From NCBI GenBank assembly GCA_009842325.1, contig VYFQ01000025.1, forward strand, positions 1 through 64,000: 64,000 nt of DNA, read 5' to 3'. Positions 16,776 through 25,043 of the stretch are shown in pieces; position 1 is the first letter of the stretch; each line of letters opens with the position of its first letter. The position numbers and the translations under genes are program-made. Source of the DNA: Acidimicrobiaceae bacterium. GTDB lineage: Bacteria > Actinomycetota > Acidimicrobiia > Acidimicrobiales > Aldehydirespiratoraceae. The notes under the pieces were generated by a model, which was not told the origin of the DNA, searched no databases, and saw only the letters and a program-made list of their open reading frames with translations.

Positions 16776-17462
16776 TCAGATCAACAGCCGCCGGGCGACT
16801 CGCGCCGCCAGGTCGGGGTCGGCGGCCGGTCCGCTGTCGACGACCTCGCCCTTCTCGAGGACGATGAAGCGGTCGGCGAGCCGCTTGGCCAGCTCGAGGT
16901 GCTGCTCAATGAGAAGCACTCCCCGCCCCGCATCTCTCGCCGATTCGATGTGATCGCCCAGCAGGGCGACGTTGGAGGGCTGCAACCCCTCGGTGGGCTC
17001 GTCCATAACGAGCAGCGACGCGTCCGTAGCCAGCGCGATGGCGGCGGCCAGCATCTTCTGCTCGCCGCCCGACAGTGTTCCCGTCCTCTGGGAGCCCCGT
17101 CCCGACAGCGCGGGACCGAACGCGTCGAGCACCCGATCATGGCTCTCGGAACCGAAGCCGCTGAGGCGAAGGTTGTCGCTGACCGTGAGCGCGCCGAACA
17201 GGGCCCGCTCCTGGAACGTGGCGCGCAGACCGGCCCGCACCCGCCGCGAGGGCGGCATCCGCGTTATGTCGACACCGTCGAGGTGCAGAGCGCCTCCGGT
17301 GGAGCGCAGCACACCGAGGACGGTCTTCACCAGCGTGGTCTTGCCCGCGCCGTTGCGGCCCACCAGCGCGACGATCTCGCCGCTCGACACGGTGAGGCTC
17401 ACGCCGTGAAGCACCGGCACTGTGCCGTAGCCGGAGCGCAAGTCGGTGGCTTCGAGGCGCAT
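16776..17462 (-). CDS. livF: Branched-chain-type ABC importer ATPase LivF
   Basis: A 228-residue ABC ATPase. Walker A is GRNGAGKTT, the Q-loop is in ATFQERALFG, the signature is LSGGEQK, Walker B is SLLVMDEP, and the H-loop lies in LLIEQHLELA. This matches LivF of the HAAT (LIV-I) family, which works with LivG, LivM, LivH and a periplasmic binding protein. The ATG shares one base with the stop of the upstream LivM-LivG fusion. The transporter is embedded in aromatic catabolic genes, so it probably imports the pathway substrate rather than leucine. Confidence 0.92.
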   Translation of the reverse strand: MRLEATDLRSGYGTVPVLHGVSLTVSSGEIVALVGRNGAGKTTLVKTVLGVLRSTGGALHLDGVDITRMPPSRRVRAGLRATFQERALFGALTVSDNLRLSGFGSESHDRVLDAFGPALSGRGSQRTGTLSGGEQKMLAAAIALATDASLLVMDEPTEGLQPSNVALLGDHIESARDAGRGVLLIEQHLELAKRLADRFIVLEKGEVVDSGPAADPDLAARVARRLLI

Positions 17463-19201
17463 CAGCGGTCGACTCCCCCGTACACGGCCACCACTTCGGG
17501 GGCGTTCTCGACCTCGGCCACGGTTCCGTCGGCCACCAGCGAGCCCCTGGCCAGCACGGTCACCCGGTCCGCAACTGCCCGGATGAACGCCATGTCGTGC
17601 TCGACGATCAGCACCGGCAGCCGGTAGTCGGTGTGCACCTCCCGCAGGAGCTCGGCCGCCGCGAGGCTCTCCGCCGCCGTCATGCCGGCGGTCGGCTCAT
17701 CGAGCAGCAGGACGCGGCAATGCGCCGCCATCGCCATGGCCACCTCCAGCCACTGCTTGTCGCCGTGGGAGAGGCTCCCGGCACCGGAGCCGGCCCGTGC
17801 GTCGAGCCCAGTGCGCTCCAGTATCCGCAGCGATGCCGGCAGCACCCGGGCCTCCCAGGCGGCGAAGGTCAGTCGCCAGGGCGAAGGGTCGGCTCCCCAG
17901 GCCGCCACCGCGATGTTCTCGGCCACCGACAGCGAACCGATGACCTGGGGTGACTGGAACTTGCGACTCACGCCGTGGCGGGCGAACTCCCAGGCCTTCA
18001 GCCCTGTGCAGTCCCGACTGAGCATGATAATCGAGCCGTTCTGGCAGTCCTGCTGGCCGCAGAGAATGTCCAGGAGGGTGGACTTGCCTGCGCCGTTGGG
18101 GCCGATCAGGCAGCGCAGTTCCGGTTTGTCCATGGTGAGGGTGACGCCGTCGAGGACCTTGAAGAAGCCGAAGGACTTGTCCACGCCGGTGGCCTCGAAC
18201 ACCGCTGAACCGTTGCCGGCGGCGGTGGCGGGGGCGGTGGCCAGCAGCGGAAGGTCGCGGCTGCGCCTCGGTGGGCGTCCCGCCACTCGCAGCAGGCTCG
18301 GGACCAGCCCCTCGGGGACGAGGGCCACCGCCGCGACGAAGATCACGCCGGTGGCCAGGGTCCAGTACTGCAGCCACACGTCGGCGAGCGTCGCCGAGGC
18401 GAAGTTGATGGCCAAGGTGCCGATGACGGGCCCGATGATCGTTCCCCGCCCACCGACGAGCGTCCACAGCACCACGTTGGTGGCGAGGGCGAAACCGAAG
18501 ATCTGGGGCGACACGAAACCGGTCCGGTGCACGTAGAGGGCGCCGGCCAGGCCGGCGACTGCCCCTCCGACGGTGAAGACCCAGACCTTGAGGGCCACCG
18601 TGTCGTAGCCGAGCGCCTCCATGCGGCGCTCGTTGTCCCGGATGCCGATGAGCACCGCTCCGATGGGCCTGGTCGCCAACAGGCCGACCAGGGTGATGAC
18701 GGCCACGGCCACGACCGAGATGAACAGGTCCTGGGTGCTGTCGGACCATTCCGAGCCGAATGCGGTTATGCGTGGGACGTCGGTCAGGCCGTTGAATCCG
18801 CCGGTCACGTCGCGCCACTGCTCCGCGACCTGCTCGAGGGTGAGCGACAGCACCAGGGTCAGCAGCCCGATGACGACCGGTGTGGGCCGGCGCCGGAACG
18901 CGGCGACGCCCACGCCGGCCGCGACGGTCGCGCCGACCAGTGTCGCCACCAGCAACCCGGGCAGGGTCAGCGCCGGTGCGGCGGTGGCGATGCGGGCGGT
19001 GGTGTAGGCCGCGATACCGAAGGGCAGCAGTTGGCCCAGCGAGAGGATCCCTGCGTAGCCCCAGACCAAGTCGAGGCTCACAGCCAGCACGGCGAGGCTC
19101 AGGAACAGCGACAGCTGCCCGGCCCGGAAGTCTCCCAGGGTGACGCTGGCGACCGCGGCGGCCGCCGCCGCGGTAGCGCCGTAGCCGAGCGGCCGCTTCA
19201 C
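17462..19201 (-). CDS. LivM permease fused to LivG ATPase
   Basis: A 579-residue fusion. Residues 1-310 are a LivM-type permease with 8-10 membrane segments and the EAA-like region (IRDNERRMEALGYDTVALK). After a Pro/Arg-rich and Ala-rich linker (about 310-335), residues 340-579 form a LivG-type ATPase with Walker A GPNGAGKST, signature SLSHGDKQW (LSHG instead of LSGG), Walker B VLLLDEP and H-loop VEHDMAF. Start GTG 19201 overlaps the livH stop as GTGA. Fusion fixes the permease/ATPase ratio. Fused HAAT subunits are known but uncommon. Confidence 0.9.
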   Translation of the reverse strand: MKRPLGYGATAAAAAAVASVTLGDFRAGQLSLFLSLAVLAVSLDLVWGYAGILSLGQLLPFGIAAYTTARIATAAPALTLPGLLVATLVGATVAAGVGVAAFRRRPTPVVIGLLTLVLSLTLEQVAEQWRDVTGGFNGLTDVPRITAFGSEWSDSTQDLFISVVAVAVITLVGLLATRPIGAVLIGIRDNERRMEALGYDTVALKVWVFTVGGAVAGLAGALYVHRTGFVSPQIFGFALATNVVLWTLVGGRGTIIGPVIGTLAINFASATLADVWLQYWTLATGVIFVAAVALVPEGLVPSLLRVAGRPPRRSRDLPLLATAPATAAGNGSAVFEATGVDKSFGFFKVLDGVTLTMDKPELRCLIGPNGAGKSTLLDILCGQQDCQNGSIIMLSRDCTGLKAWEFARHGVSRKFQSPQVIGSLSVAENIAVAAWGADPSPWRLTFAAWEARVLPASLRILERTGLDARAGSGAGSLSHGDKQWLEVAMAMAAHCRVLLLDEPTAGMTAAESLAAAELLREVHTDYRLPVLIVEHDMAFIRAVADRVTVLARGSLVADGTVAEVENAPEVVAVYGGVDR

Positions 19202-20052
19202 GCCACCGCTCCGGCCGGTGTGGGCCGCCGGAACTGAAGGACCAGCACCGCCAGCGCCAGGGACGCGATCTGGGCCCACACCGCGTCGTAGAAGTGGATG
19301 ACGCCCGTCTGGACCGCGGCCACGGTCAGCGCCCCCGCCGCCACGCCCCAGAGCCGGTTGTAGCCCCCGACGATCACCACCAGGAAGGCGCCCGGGAGAT
19401 AGGCGAGACCGGCCTGCGGCTCGACCGCACCGAGCGGCGCCACCAGCGCTCCCGCTATCCCCGCGGTGGCGGCGCCGACACCGAACGCGCACAGATTGGT
19501 CATCCCGGTGCGGATACCCGCCGATTCGGCCAGGTCGCGATCGGCGACGATGGCCCGTACCACCAAGCCGAAACGGGACCGGGTGAACGCCAGCAGGGTG
19601 GCCGCCACGACCACGGCTGCGATGGCGATGAGCAGGTAGCGGTAGGTAGGGAACAGGACGCCGAAGGCCTCAGTCGCGCCCGGCACCGGGTTGGGGACGC
19701 TCTGGAAGTCCTTGCTGAACACCAGCTCCGCGATCTGGCGGAGGCACACCGACAGCCCGAACGTGGCCAGGATCGTCAACTCGGGCTGGCGGTGGATGCG
19801 CCGGATCAGGCCCACCTCGATCACCACGCCCAACACGAACAGCACGACCGCGGCCAGCGGCACGCTCAGCCAGTGGTTGAGGCCGACGGTGTGCACGACG
19901 TAGGCCACGTACGCGCCGAGCATGACGAACTCGCCGTGAGCCAGGTTGATCACGCCCATAAGGCCGAAGACGATTCCGAGTCCGAGCGCGACGATGGCGA
20001 GGATTGCGAAGAGGCTCGCGCCGTTCAGCAATTCGAGTGTCAGCGCGTCCAA
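19198..20052 (-). CDS. livH: Branched-chain-type ABC importer permease LivH
   Basis: A 284-residue permease of the HAAT family with eight predicted membrane segments. The N-terminal motif GLMGVINLAHGEFVMLGAY is characteristic of LivH/UrtB, and the cytoplasmic coupling loop DRDLAESAGIRTGMTNLCAFG is clear. It forms the membrane channel with the LivM part of the next gene. ATG 20052 follows a strong hairpin (20093-20128) downstream of the binding-protein gene, which probably lowers its expression relative to the binding protein. Confidence 0.9.
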   Translation of the reverse strand: MDALTLELLNGASLFAILAIVALGLGIVFGLMGVINLAHGEFVMLGAYVAYVVHTVGLNHWLSVPLAAVVLFVLGVVIEVGLIRRIHRQPELTILATFGLSVCLRQIAELVFSKDFQSVPNPVPGATEAFGVLFPTYRYLLIAIAAVVVAATLLAFTRSRFGLVVRAIVADRDLAESAGIRTGMTNLCAFGVGAATAGIAGALVAPLGAVEPQAGLAYLPGAFLVVIVGGYNRLWGVAAGALTVAAVQTGVIHFYDAVWAQIASLALAVLVLQFRRPTPAGAVA

Positions 20053-20092
20053 GGTCTCGGTCTCCGGTGTCTCGGACGCTCAGGGTTCGAGT

Positions 20093-20128
20093 CGGTGCGG
20101 GCGCTGGAAGAACACAGCGCCCGCACCG
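20093..20128 (-). terminator. Strong 14-bp hairpin between binding-protein gene and livH
   Basis: CGGTGCGGGCGCTG (20093-20106) is perfectly complementary to CAGCGCCCGCACCG (20115-20128), with an 8-nt loop. It lies 36 nt after the binding-protein stop and 40 nt before livH. There is no T-run, so it is more likely a partial terminator or a 3'-end stabiliser that keeps binding-protein mRNA more abundant than permease mRNA, as known for other ABC operons. Confidence 0.75.
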
Positions 20129-20164
20129 GCTCTTGAGCGGCTGCGGTTGCCGGCCGGTTGGGGG

Positions 20165-21553
20165 CTAGGCCGGGTCGCAGGTCTCGTCGGGCTCCACCGA
20201 GGAGAACGACTGCACGATCAGCTGCGAGCCGTCGGCCTGGATCTCAGCCACGTAGATCGGCTGGGACAGATGGCGGCTGCCGGTGATGGCGATGTCGCCT
20301 GTCGGTGTAGTCAGCGACAGGCCCTCCATGGCGGCGGCCACCGCGGCGGTGTCGGTGGTTCCCGCCGCGTTGGCCGCGGCCGCGTACAGCAGCGCGGCGT
20401 CGTAGATGTGGGAACTGAACGTCATGTGGGGCGGCGCGTCGGCTCCGAAGCGCTCGAAGTAGCGGCTCACGAACTCGTTGTTGAGGGCGCTGTCCACTTC
20501 CTTGAAGTAGCCCAGGGTGACCCGCATGCCTGCGGTGACCGCCGGTCCCATCGCTCCCAGGACGTTCTCCTCGTAGATGTTCGCCAGCCTGGGGATGGCG
20601 TCCTGGCCGATGCCGAAGTCCACCGCCTGGGTCTCGAAGGCGATGGCGTCACCCCCGACGAGCGCCGGGAAGATCAGGTCCGCGCCCGATCCCGCGATGA
20701 TCTGGGCCACCGACGAGAAGTCCTGGGTACCCAGCGGGACGTACTCCTCGCCGACCACCTCGCCGCCGGCGGCCTCGATGTACTGCCGCGCCAGTTCGAA
20801 ACTGCGACGGGGCCACACGTAGTCGTTGCCCAGCAGGAACCAGGTCTGACCGCCGGTCTGCTCCATCATCCACGGGATGACGGGCGCCAGTTGCTGGCTG
20901 GGCACCTCGCCGGTGTTGAACATCACCGACGAACACTCGCCGCCCTCATACAGGGCCGCGTAGATGTAGAGCACGTCGGCGTCCTCCGCCAGCGGCTTGG
21001 CGGCCTGGCGCGTCGCGCTGGAGTGGGTCCCGAGGACCACGTCAACGTTGTCGGAGTCGATCAGCTGCTCCATGGCCTGCCGGCCGACGGCCGGATCGGT
21101 GGCGTCGTCAGCCAGGTAGGTCTCAACAGGCCGGCCGTTGATTCCTCCGGCCGCGTTGATGTCCTCCTCGATGAACTCGGCGATGTTTGATGTGGGTGGA
21201 CCGAAGAGGCCGGCCGGACCGCTGTTGGAGAACAGGATCCCGATGCGCACCGGCTCTCCCGAGGGCTCGGCCGGCTCCTGCGGCTCAGGCTCGTCGGGCG
21301 CCTCGGTCGTCTCAGGCTCAGGCGCCTCGGTCGTCTCAGGCTCGTCGGGCGCCTCGGTGGTCTCAGGCTCGGGCGCCTCCTCCGAGTCGATCGGTTCGGC
21401 GGCACCCGTGTCGGTCGCGGCCGTGTCCGAAGGAGCAGCCGGGGTCGCCTCTTCATCATCCCCGCAGGCCGCGGCGATCAGAGCAAGGAGCGCGACGGAC
21501 GCGGCCACAAACCACAAGCGCGACCGCGAGCGGGAGTCCGATGGTGTTCTCAT
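20165..21553 (-). CDS. ABC importer substrate-binding lipoprotein (LivK/AmiC/UrtA type)
   Basis: A 462-residue extracytoplasmic solute-binding protein. The signal peptide ends in a lipobox, LIAAACGD, with Cys30 as the lipid-anchored residue. A Glu/Pro/Thr-rich linker with repeated TTEAPDEPE modules spans residues 35-97. A type I periplasmic-binding fold then starts at VRIGILFSNSGPAGLFG. The HSSATRQA and WFLLGNDYVWPR motifs resemble the UrtA/AmiC branch that binds urea or short amides. Its ligand domain is a clear paralogue of the domain in the neighbouring cytoplasmic sensor. ATG 21553 follows AGGAGGG. Its ligand is presumably the operon's substrate. Confidence 0.9.
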   Translation of the reverse strand: MRTPSDSRSRSRLWFVAASVALLALIAAACGDDEEATPAAPSDTAATDTGAAEPIDSEEAPEPETTEAPDEPETTEAPEPETTEAPDEPEPQEPAEPSGEPVRIGILFSNSGPAGLFGPPTSNIAEFIEEDINAAGGINGRPVETYLADDATDPAVGRQAMEQLIDSDNVDVVLGTHSSATRQAAKPLAEDADVLYIYAALYEGGECSSVMFNTGEVPSQQLAPVIPWMMEQTGGQTWFLLGNDYVWPRRSFELARQYIEAAGGEVVGEEYVPLGTQDFSSVAQIIAGSGADLIFPALVGGDAIAFETQAVDFGIGQDAIPRLANIYEENVLGAMGPAVTAGMRVTLGYFKEVDSALNNEFVSRYFERFGADAPPHMTFSSHIYDAALLYAAAANAAGTTDTAAVAAAMEGLSLTTPTGDIAITGSRHLSQPIYVAEIQADGSQLIVQSFSSVEPDETCDPA

Positions 21554-21580
21554 GACAAAGCCCTCCTATATGTGAGCAGT

Positions 21581-21595
21581 TATTGACATATTGTC
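21581..21595 (-). promoter_or_regulatory. AT-rich dyad upstream of binding-protein gene, candidate operator A
   Basis: TATTGACATATTGTC (21581-21595) contains the inverted repeat GACA-TAT-TGTC and stands out in very GC-rich DNA. It lies 28 nt upstream of the binding-protein start. The core TATTGACA is repeated on the opposite strand in the arsR leader (23496-23503), and TGACATGTCA occurs before the molybdenum hydroxylase (28793-28802). ArsR regulators bind such AT-rich dyads. Binding is inferred. Confidence 0.45.
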
Positions 21596-21625
21596 GGATA
21601 GGAGGGGCGCGGTCAAGTCCCGCGG

Positions 21626-21647
21626 GGTCGTCCGTTGAAGGACGACC
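21626..21647 (-). terminator. 8-bp hairpin after the sensor gene
   Basis: GGTCGTCC (21626-21633) pairs perfectly with GGACGACC (21640-21647) around loop GTTGAA, 16 nt after the stop of the SRPBCC-binding-protein gene and ahead of operator A. It could separate sensor and importer transcripts. There is no T-tract. Confidence 0.45.
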
Positions 21648-21663
21648 GACCGGCGCCAGCCTG

Positions 21664-23103
21664 CTAGGACGCTTGGGTGGCGGCGGGGAGTTCGTCCAGG
21701 ACCCGGACGCCGGAACGGGTCGCTTCGCCGAGCAGCAACGACTTGAGGGAGCCGCCCCGGGTGCAGCACCGGGGACCGTTGAAGGTGGATCTTCGCAGGC
21801 CGCTCAACAGTGCGGTCGGCTCCACTCCCCCGCCGGCCCGGCACGAGCGGGCCCAGGTGTGGATCGCTTCGTACACGCCCTCCGCGGCCGCCGAGACGGG
21901 CGGGGAGCAGGACCCGAACCGGTCCGAGTAGCGCCGGAGAAACCCGCGGTTCTCCGACGTGTCGAGCGCGACGAAGTAGCCCAGAGCATTCCAGGTGCCC
22001 TCACCGGACTCGCCGAGATGCTCGACCACGGCATCGTCCATGAGCGGGGCGAACGTCCGGATGCTGTCTCTGAGGCCGTATGCCGCGAAGTCGCGCTGGA
22101 AGCCGACATGATCCTGGCCGACGAAGCTCGACACCACATGGTCGACGCCGCTCCGCTGGATGGCCGCCAGCAACGGTTCGAAGTTCTGCGATCCCAACGG
22201 AAGGTAGCCCTCGCCGGCGATGTGGCCATCCATGCGCTCGATGACGGCCCGCGCCGTTGCGCCGACCGCGCGGGGCCACGAGTAATCGTTGCCGGCCAGG
22301 AACCAGCGGGACCCGCCCGTCTGTGCGGCCATGCGCGGCAGTGCTCGGTGGAGCTGGTCCATCGGCGTCTCGCCGAAACGGACGAGCAGTGGATGTTCTG
22401 TCGTCGGCTCACTCGTCGGCGTGTAGAGGTAGGGGATGCCCTCCGCTACCGCCATGGGGGCGGTGACCGCGTAGGTGGCCGAGGAATGCATCCCGATCAC
22501 GGCGGCGAGGCCCGGTGTGCGGCACAGGCGGCGCATGGCAATCGCGCCTACGCCTGGGTCAGTGGAATCATCGCCTACGACCAGCCTGACTGCTCGGCCC
22601 GTCACACCACCGTCGGCGTTGACCTCCTCGACTGCGAGTTGCGCGCAGTTCGCAGTCGAGCGACCCAGGATCCCCGCCGGACCTGACAGCGAGATCAGGA
22701 GGCCAAGAGGCACCTCCCACAATCCCGTCTCGTAGCCGTCGAGTAGCCCCAACTCGGCGCCGAGGCGAGCCACCTCGAGGTCATCGATCGTCACACGGAC
22801 CCGCAACCGCGTGCCCCCGCTGTCCAAGGGGTCGAAGCGGCAGACGACACGGCCCGCCCAGGGTGTCTCGTGCATCAAGTCGATGCGGCGGTTCGGTTGG
22901 CACGAGAGCACCCGGGCTGTCCCCGGCGACCGGGCCAGGCCGCCGAGGGGAAGCGCCAGGCGGACCAGCGCGCCGGGTGTGAGCAGGGGTGCCTCAGACC
23001 CGAACAGCCACCCGATGGCCGCGTCGCCCTGGCCGAAGAGCGCGAACAACTCGCTGGGGCAGGCCTCCAGCCGCAGTTCGTTGTTGAGGACGAGCTCACC
23101 CAT
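21664..23103 (-). CDS. Cytoplasmic chimera: SRPBCC (START/Bet v1-like) domain fused to periplasmic-binding-protein fold
   Basis: A 479-residue protein without signal peptide or membrane helix. Residues 1-125 look like an SRPBCC/AHSA1 domain (NNELRLEACPSELFALF, TPWAGRVVCRFDPLDSGGTRL, with a long C-terminal helix). From residue 130 (VPLGLLISLSGPAGILG) it is a type I binding-protein fold paralogous to the importer's lipoprotein: HSSATYAV, WFLAGNDYSWPR and GEGYLPLGSQNFEP align with segments of the neighbour. It follows arsR by 10 nt, and ArsR-SRPBCC gene pairs are common. AmiC is a precedent for a cytoplasmic binding-protein-fold sensor. I infer a ligand sensor that acts with ArsR. Start ATG 23103 is preferred, with 23151 as alternative. 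Confidence 0.78.
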   Translation of the reverse strand: MGELVLNNELRLEACPSELFALFGQGDAAIGWLFGSEAPLLTPGALVRLALPLGGLARSPGTARVLSCQPNRRIDLMHETPWAGRVVCRFDPLDSGGTRLRVRVTIDDLEVARLGAELGLLDGYETGLWEVPLGLLISLSGPAGILGRSTANCAQLAVEEVNADGGVTGRAVRLVVGDDSTDPGVGAIAMRRLCRTPGLAAVIGMHSSATYAVTAPMAVAEGIPYLYTPTSEPTTEHPLLVRFGETPMDQLHRALPRMAAQTGGSRWFLAGNDYSWPRAVGATARAVIERMDGHIAGEGYLPLGSQNFEPLLAAIQRSGVDHVVSSFVGQDHVGFQRDFAAYGLRDSIRTFAPLMDDAVVEHLGESGEGTWNALGYFVALDTSENRGFLRRYSDRFGSCSPPVSAAAEGVYEAIHTWARSCRAGGGVEPTALLSGLRRSTFNGPRCCTRGGSLKSLLLGEATRSGVRVLDELPAATQAS

Positions 23104-23113
23104 GAGACCGCGT

Positions 23114-23476
23114 CTAGGCGCTGCGCTCTTCGACTCGACCCACGGGGACATCCTCCGGAGTGGCCGCGCCCTGCACGGCCGACGCCAGCTGCTCCAGGGA
23201 GTTCTGATACACGGAGGTGAGGAAGGCCACCACCGCGTCGGCCGGCGTGGGTGTGACCGAGTAGTGCCGGAACCGGCCGTCGCGCCGCTCCGCCACCAGC
23301 CCGGCGAGGCGGAGTATTCGCAGGTGCGACGACACCGCAGTTCGTCCCAACGAGTCGAAGTGCGCGGCGATCTCGCCCGCGGTCAACTCCTCGTGCTCGC
23401 CGATCAGGCTGAGGATGGCCCTTCGGGTGGGGTCGGCGAGAGCCGAGAAGATGGCGTCACTGTCGGAGGGGGCCAT
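23114..23476 (-). CDS. ArsR-family transcriptional regulator
   Basis: A 120-residue winged-helix protein with the ArsR core: FSALADPTRRAILSLI, then ELTAGEIAAHFDSLGRTAVSSHLRIL as the helix-turn-helix, and the wing LVAERRDGRFRHYSV. No Cys metal-binding pair is visible, so it is of the non-metal type that often accompanies SRPBCC proteins. AGGAGG lies 4 nt before ATG 23476, and GTG 23479 is the alternative start. The next gene is the SRPBCC-binding-protein chimera, 10 nt downstream. It probably represses the catabolic and importer promoters through AT-rich dyads. The C-terminal tail is acidic and Pro-containing. Confidence 0.88.
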   Translation of the reverse strand: MAPSDSDAIFSALADPTRRAILSLIGEHEELTAGEIAAHFDSLGRTAVSSHLRILRLAGLVAERRDGRFRHYSVTPTPADAVVAFLTSVYQNSLEQLASAVQGAATPEDVPVGRVEERSA

Positions 23477-23495
23477 CACGCCTCCTGTGTCTGTT

Positions 23496-23503
23496 TGTCA
23501 ATA
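23496..23503 (-). promoter_or_regulatory. TATTGACA element before arsR, candidate operator C
   Basis: On the - strand TATTGACA ends 19 nt before the arsR ATG, inside a short AT-richer stretch. The same octamer occurs at 21581-21588 before the importer operon. Its position would allow autoregulation. It is too short to be sure. Confidence 0.3.
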
Positions 23504-23532
23504 CTTGCGCACACATGTTGCCACACCGGCGA

Positions 23533-25020
23533 TCAGCCCGCCTCCCGGTCCGGCGAACGCCTCACGCTGAGCTCGTGCTTCTTCACCTTGCCCAGCGACG
23601 TGCGCGGCAGGTCGCCGACGAAGATCCACTCTCGTGGCTGCTTGTAGGCCGCGAGCCGCTGCTCACACCATTGCTCGAGGGTCGCCGCATCGGGCGGCGC
23701 CCCGGCTTCAGGGACTATGTAAGCCACCGGCACCTCGCCCCAGCGCTGGTCGGGCCGTCCGATGACGGCTGCCTGGGCCACCGCGGGATGTTCGCCCAGT
23801 ACCCGCTCGACCTCCGCGGGATAGACGTTCTCCCCGCCGGAGATGATTAGCTCGCGGACGCGGCCGGTGATGTAGACGAATCCGTCTTCGTCGAGGCGGC
23901 CGACATCCCCGGTCCGGTACCACCCGCCCTCGAAGGCTCGGGCCGTCTCGTCGGGACGGTTCCAGTAGTGGGTGAACAGGTTGGGCCCCCGCAGCCATAG
24001 CTCCCCTGTCCGGCCCGGCGCGACGTCGGCGCCCGCGGTGTCGACGAGCCGCAGCTGGCAGTGCTGTGCCGGTCGGCCGCATGAGCCGATCCGGTCCGCG
24101 TCGCCGTAGTCGAGCACGACCGCGGTCGGGCCGGTCTCGGTCGCCCCGTAGACCTGCACGACCCGCACGCCGTAGGTGTTGAAGCGCCGGATGAGTTCTT
24201 CGGGGACGATCGAGGACCCGCAGTTGAGGGCGCCGAGGGAGCCGAAGTCCTCTGGGGTCAGCGAGCCGCAGCCCAGCAGGGCCTCCATGGCCGACGGCAC
24301 GAGCAACAAGTGCGTCGGGCGATGGCGGCGCATTATCGCCACGAGGCCGTCGGGTTCGAACCTCTCGGCGAGCACAACCGTTCCGCCGGCGAACAGGCAG
24401 GGCACGGTCTGGATGTTGAGTCCGCCTACATGGAACAGCGGCAGGACTGAGGCGACGACCGAGCCGGTGCCGAATCCCTCGTGAGCCACCCCGTTCAGGA
24501 CGGTGTAGTGAAGCGACCGTTGCGTCAGCACCGCACCCTTGGGCGTGCCCGTCGTGCCCGATGTGTAGACCAGCAGCAAGGGATGCTCCGGTGCGCCCTG
24601 CTCCCGAGCGCCCGGTTCAGCGTCAAGAGCCAGAGCGGTGAACGCATCCAGGTCTTCCGGTTCGGTGCCGGCACGGCGGAGCGAGTCCTCGAAGGCCGGC
24701 TCGGCCAGCACCACCGACGGCTCGCAGTCTCCAAGCTGGAAGCGAACCTCGGGAGCAGTCAGCCGGTTGTTGACAGGAACCAGGACCGCTCCTAGATGGG
24801 CGCAGGCGAAGAGCAGTTCCAGCGTCTCAACGCGATTGAGGGCACACACGGCCACGCGGTCGCCCGCATCCACGCCGCGGCTGCGAAGTTGCGCCGCCAT
24901 GCCTCGAACCCGGGCCGCCAACTCGGCATAAGTGAGCTGCCCGCGATCGCTGACGACGGCCGTGCGCTGCGGCGTCCACTGGGCCCAGTGATCGATCCAG
25001 CCGAAGATGCTCGCTCTCAT
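23533..25020 (-). CDS. AMP-forming acyl-CoA synthetase
   Basis: A 495-residue class I adenylate-forming enzyme. The P-loop-like A3 motif is VYTSGTTGTPKGAV, A5 is QVYGATETGP, A7/A8 is YRTGDVGRLDEDGFVYITGR, and the C-terminal catalytic lysine lies in TSLGKVKKHEL. It would activate a carboxylic acid (aromatic or aliphatic) to its CoA thioester with ATP. The specificity pocket cannot be read by eye. It sits 22 nt after the molybdenum hydroxylase genes and 57 nt before arsR, so it may activate the acid released by the amidase before hydroxylation or ring attack. Confidence 0.88.
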   Translation of the reverse strand: MRASIFGWIDHWAQWTPQRTAVVSDRGQLTYAELAARVRGMAAQLRSRGVDAGDRVAVCALNRVETLELLFACAHLGAVLVPVNNRLTAPEVRFQLGDCEPSVVLAEPAFEDSLRRAGTEPEDLDAFTALALDAEPGAREQGAPEHPLLLVYTSGTTGTPKGAVLTQRSLHYTVLNGVAHEGFGTGSVVASVLPLFHVGGLNIQTVPCLFAGGTVVLAERFEPDGLVAIMRRHRPTHLLLVPSAMEALLGCGSLTPEDFGSLGALNCGSSIVPEELIRRFNTYGVRVVQVYGATETGPTAVVLDYGDADRIGSCGRPAQHCQLRLVDTAGADVAPGRTGELWLRGPNLFTHYWNRPDETARAFEGGWYRTGDVGRLDEDGFVYITGRVRELIISGGENVYPAEVERVLGEHPAVAQAAVIGRPDQRWGEVPVAYIVPEAGAPPDAATLEQWCEQRLAAYKQPREWIFVGDLPRTSLGKVKKHELSVRRSPDREAG

Positions 25021-25043
25021 CGCCGGGCCGCGCCCAAGAGCCG

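Noticed and set aside
15402..17627. 741-codon rightward frame antisense to the amidase and livF genes
   Set aside because: No recognisable motif, biased to Arg/Gly/His/Val, and fully opposite two well-defined enzymes with intact motifs.
20165..21553. True leucine/branched-chain amino acid receptor
   Set aside because: The motif pattern is closer to the AmiC/UrtA branch and the operon is aromatic catabolic, so leucine specificity is not claimed.
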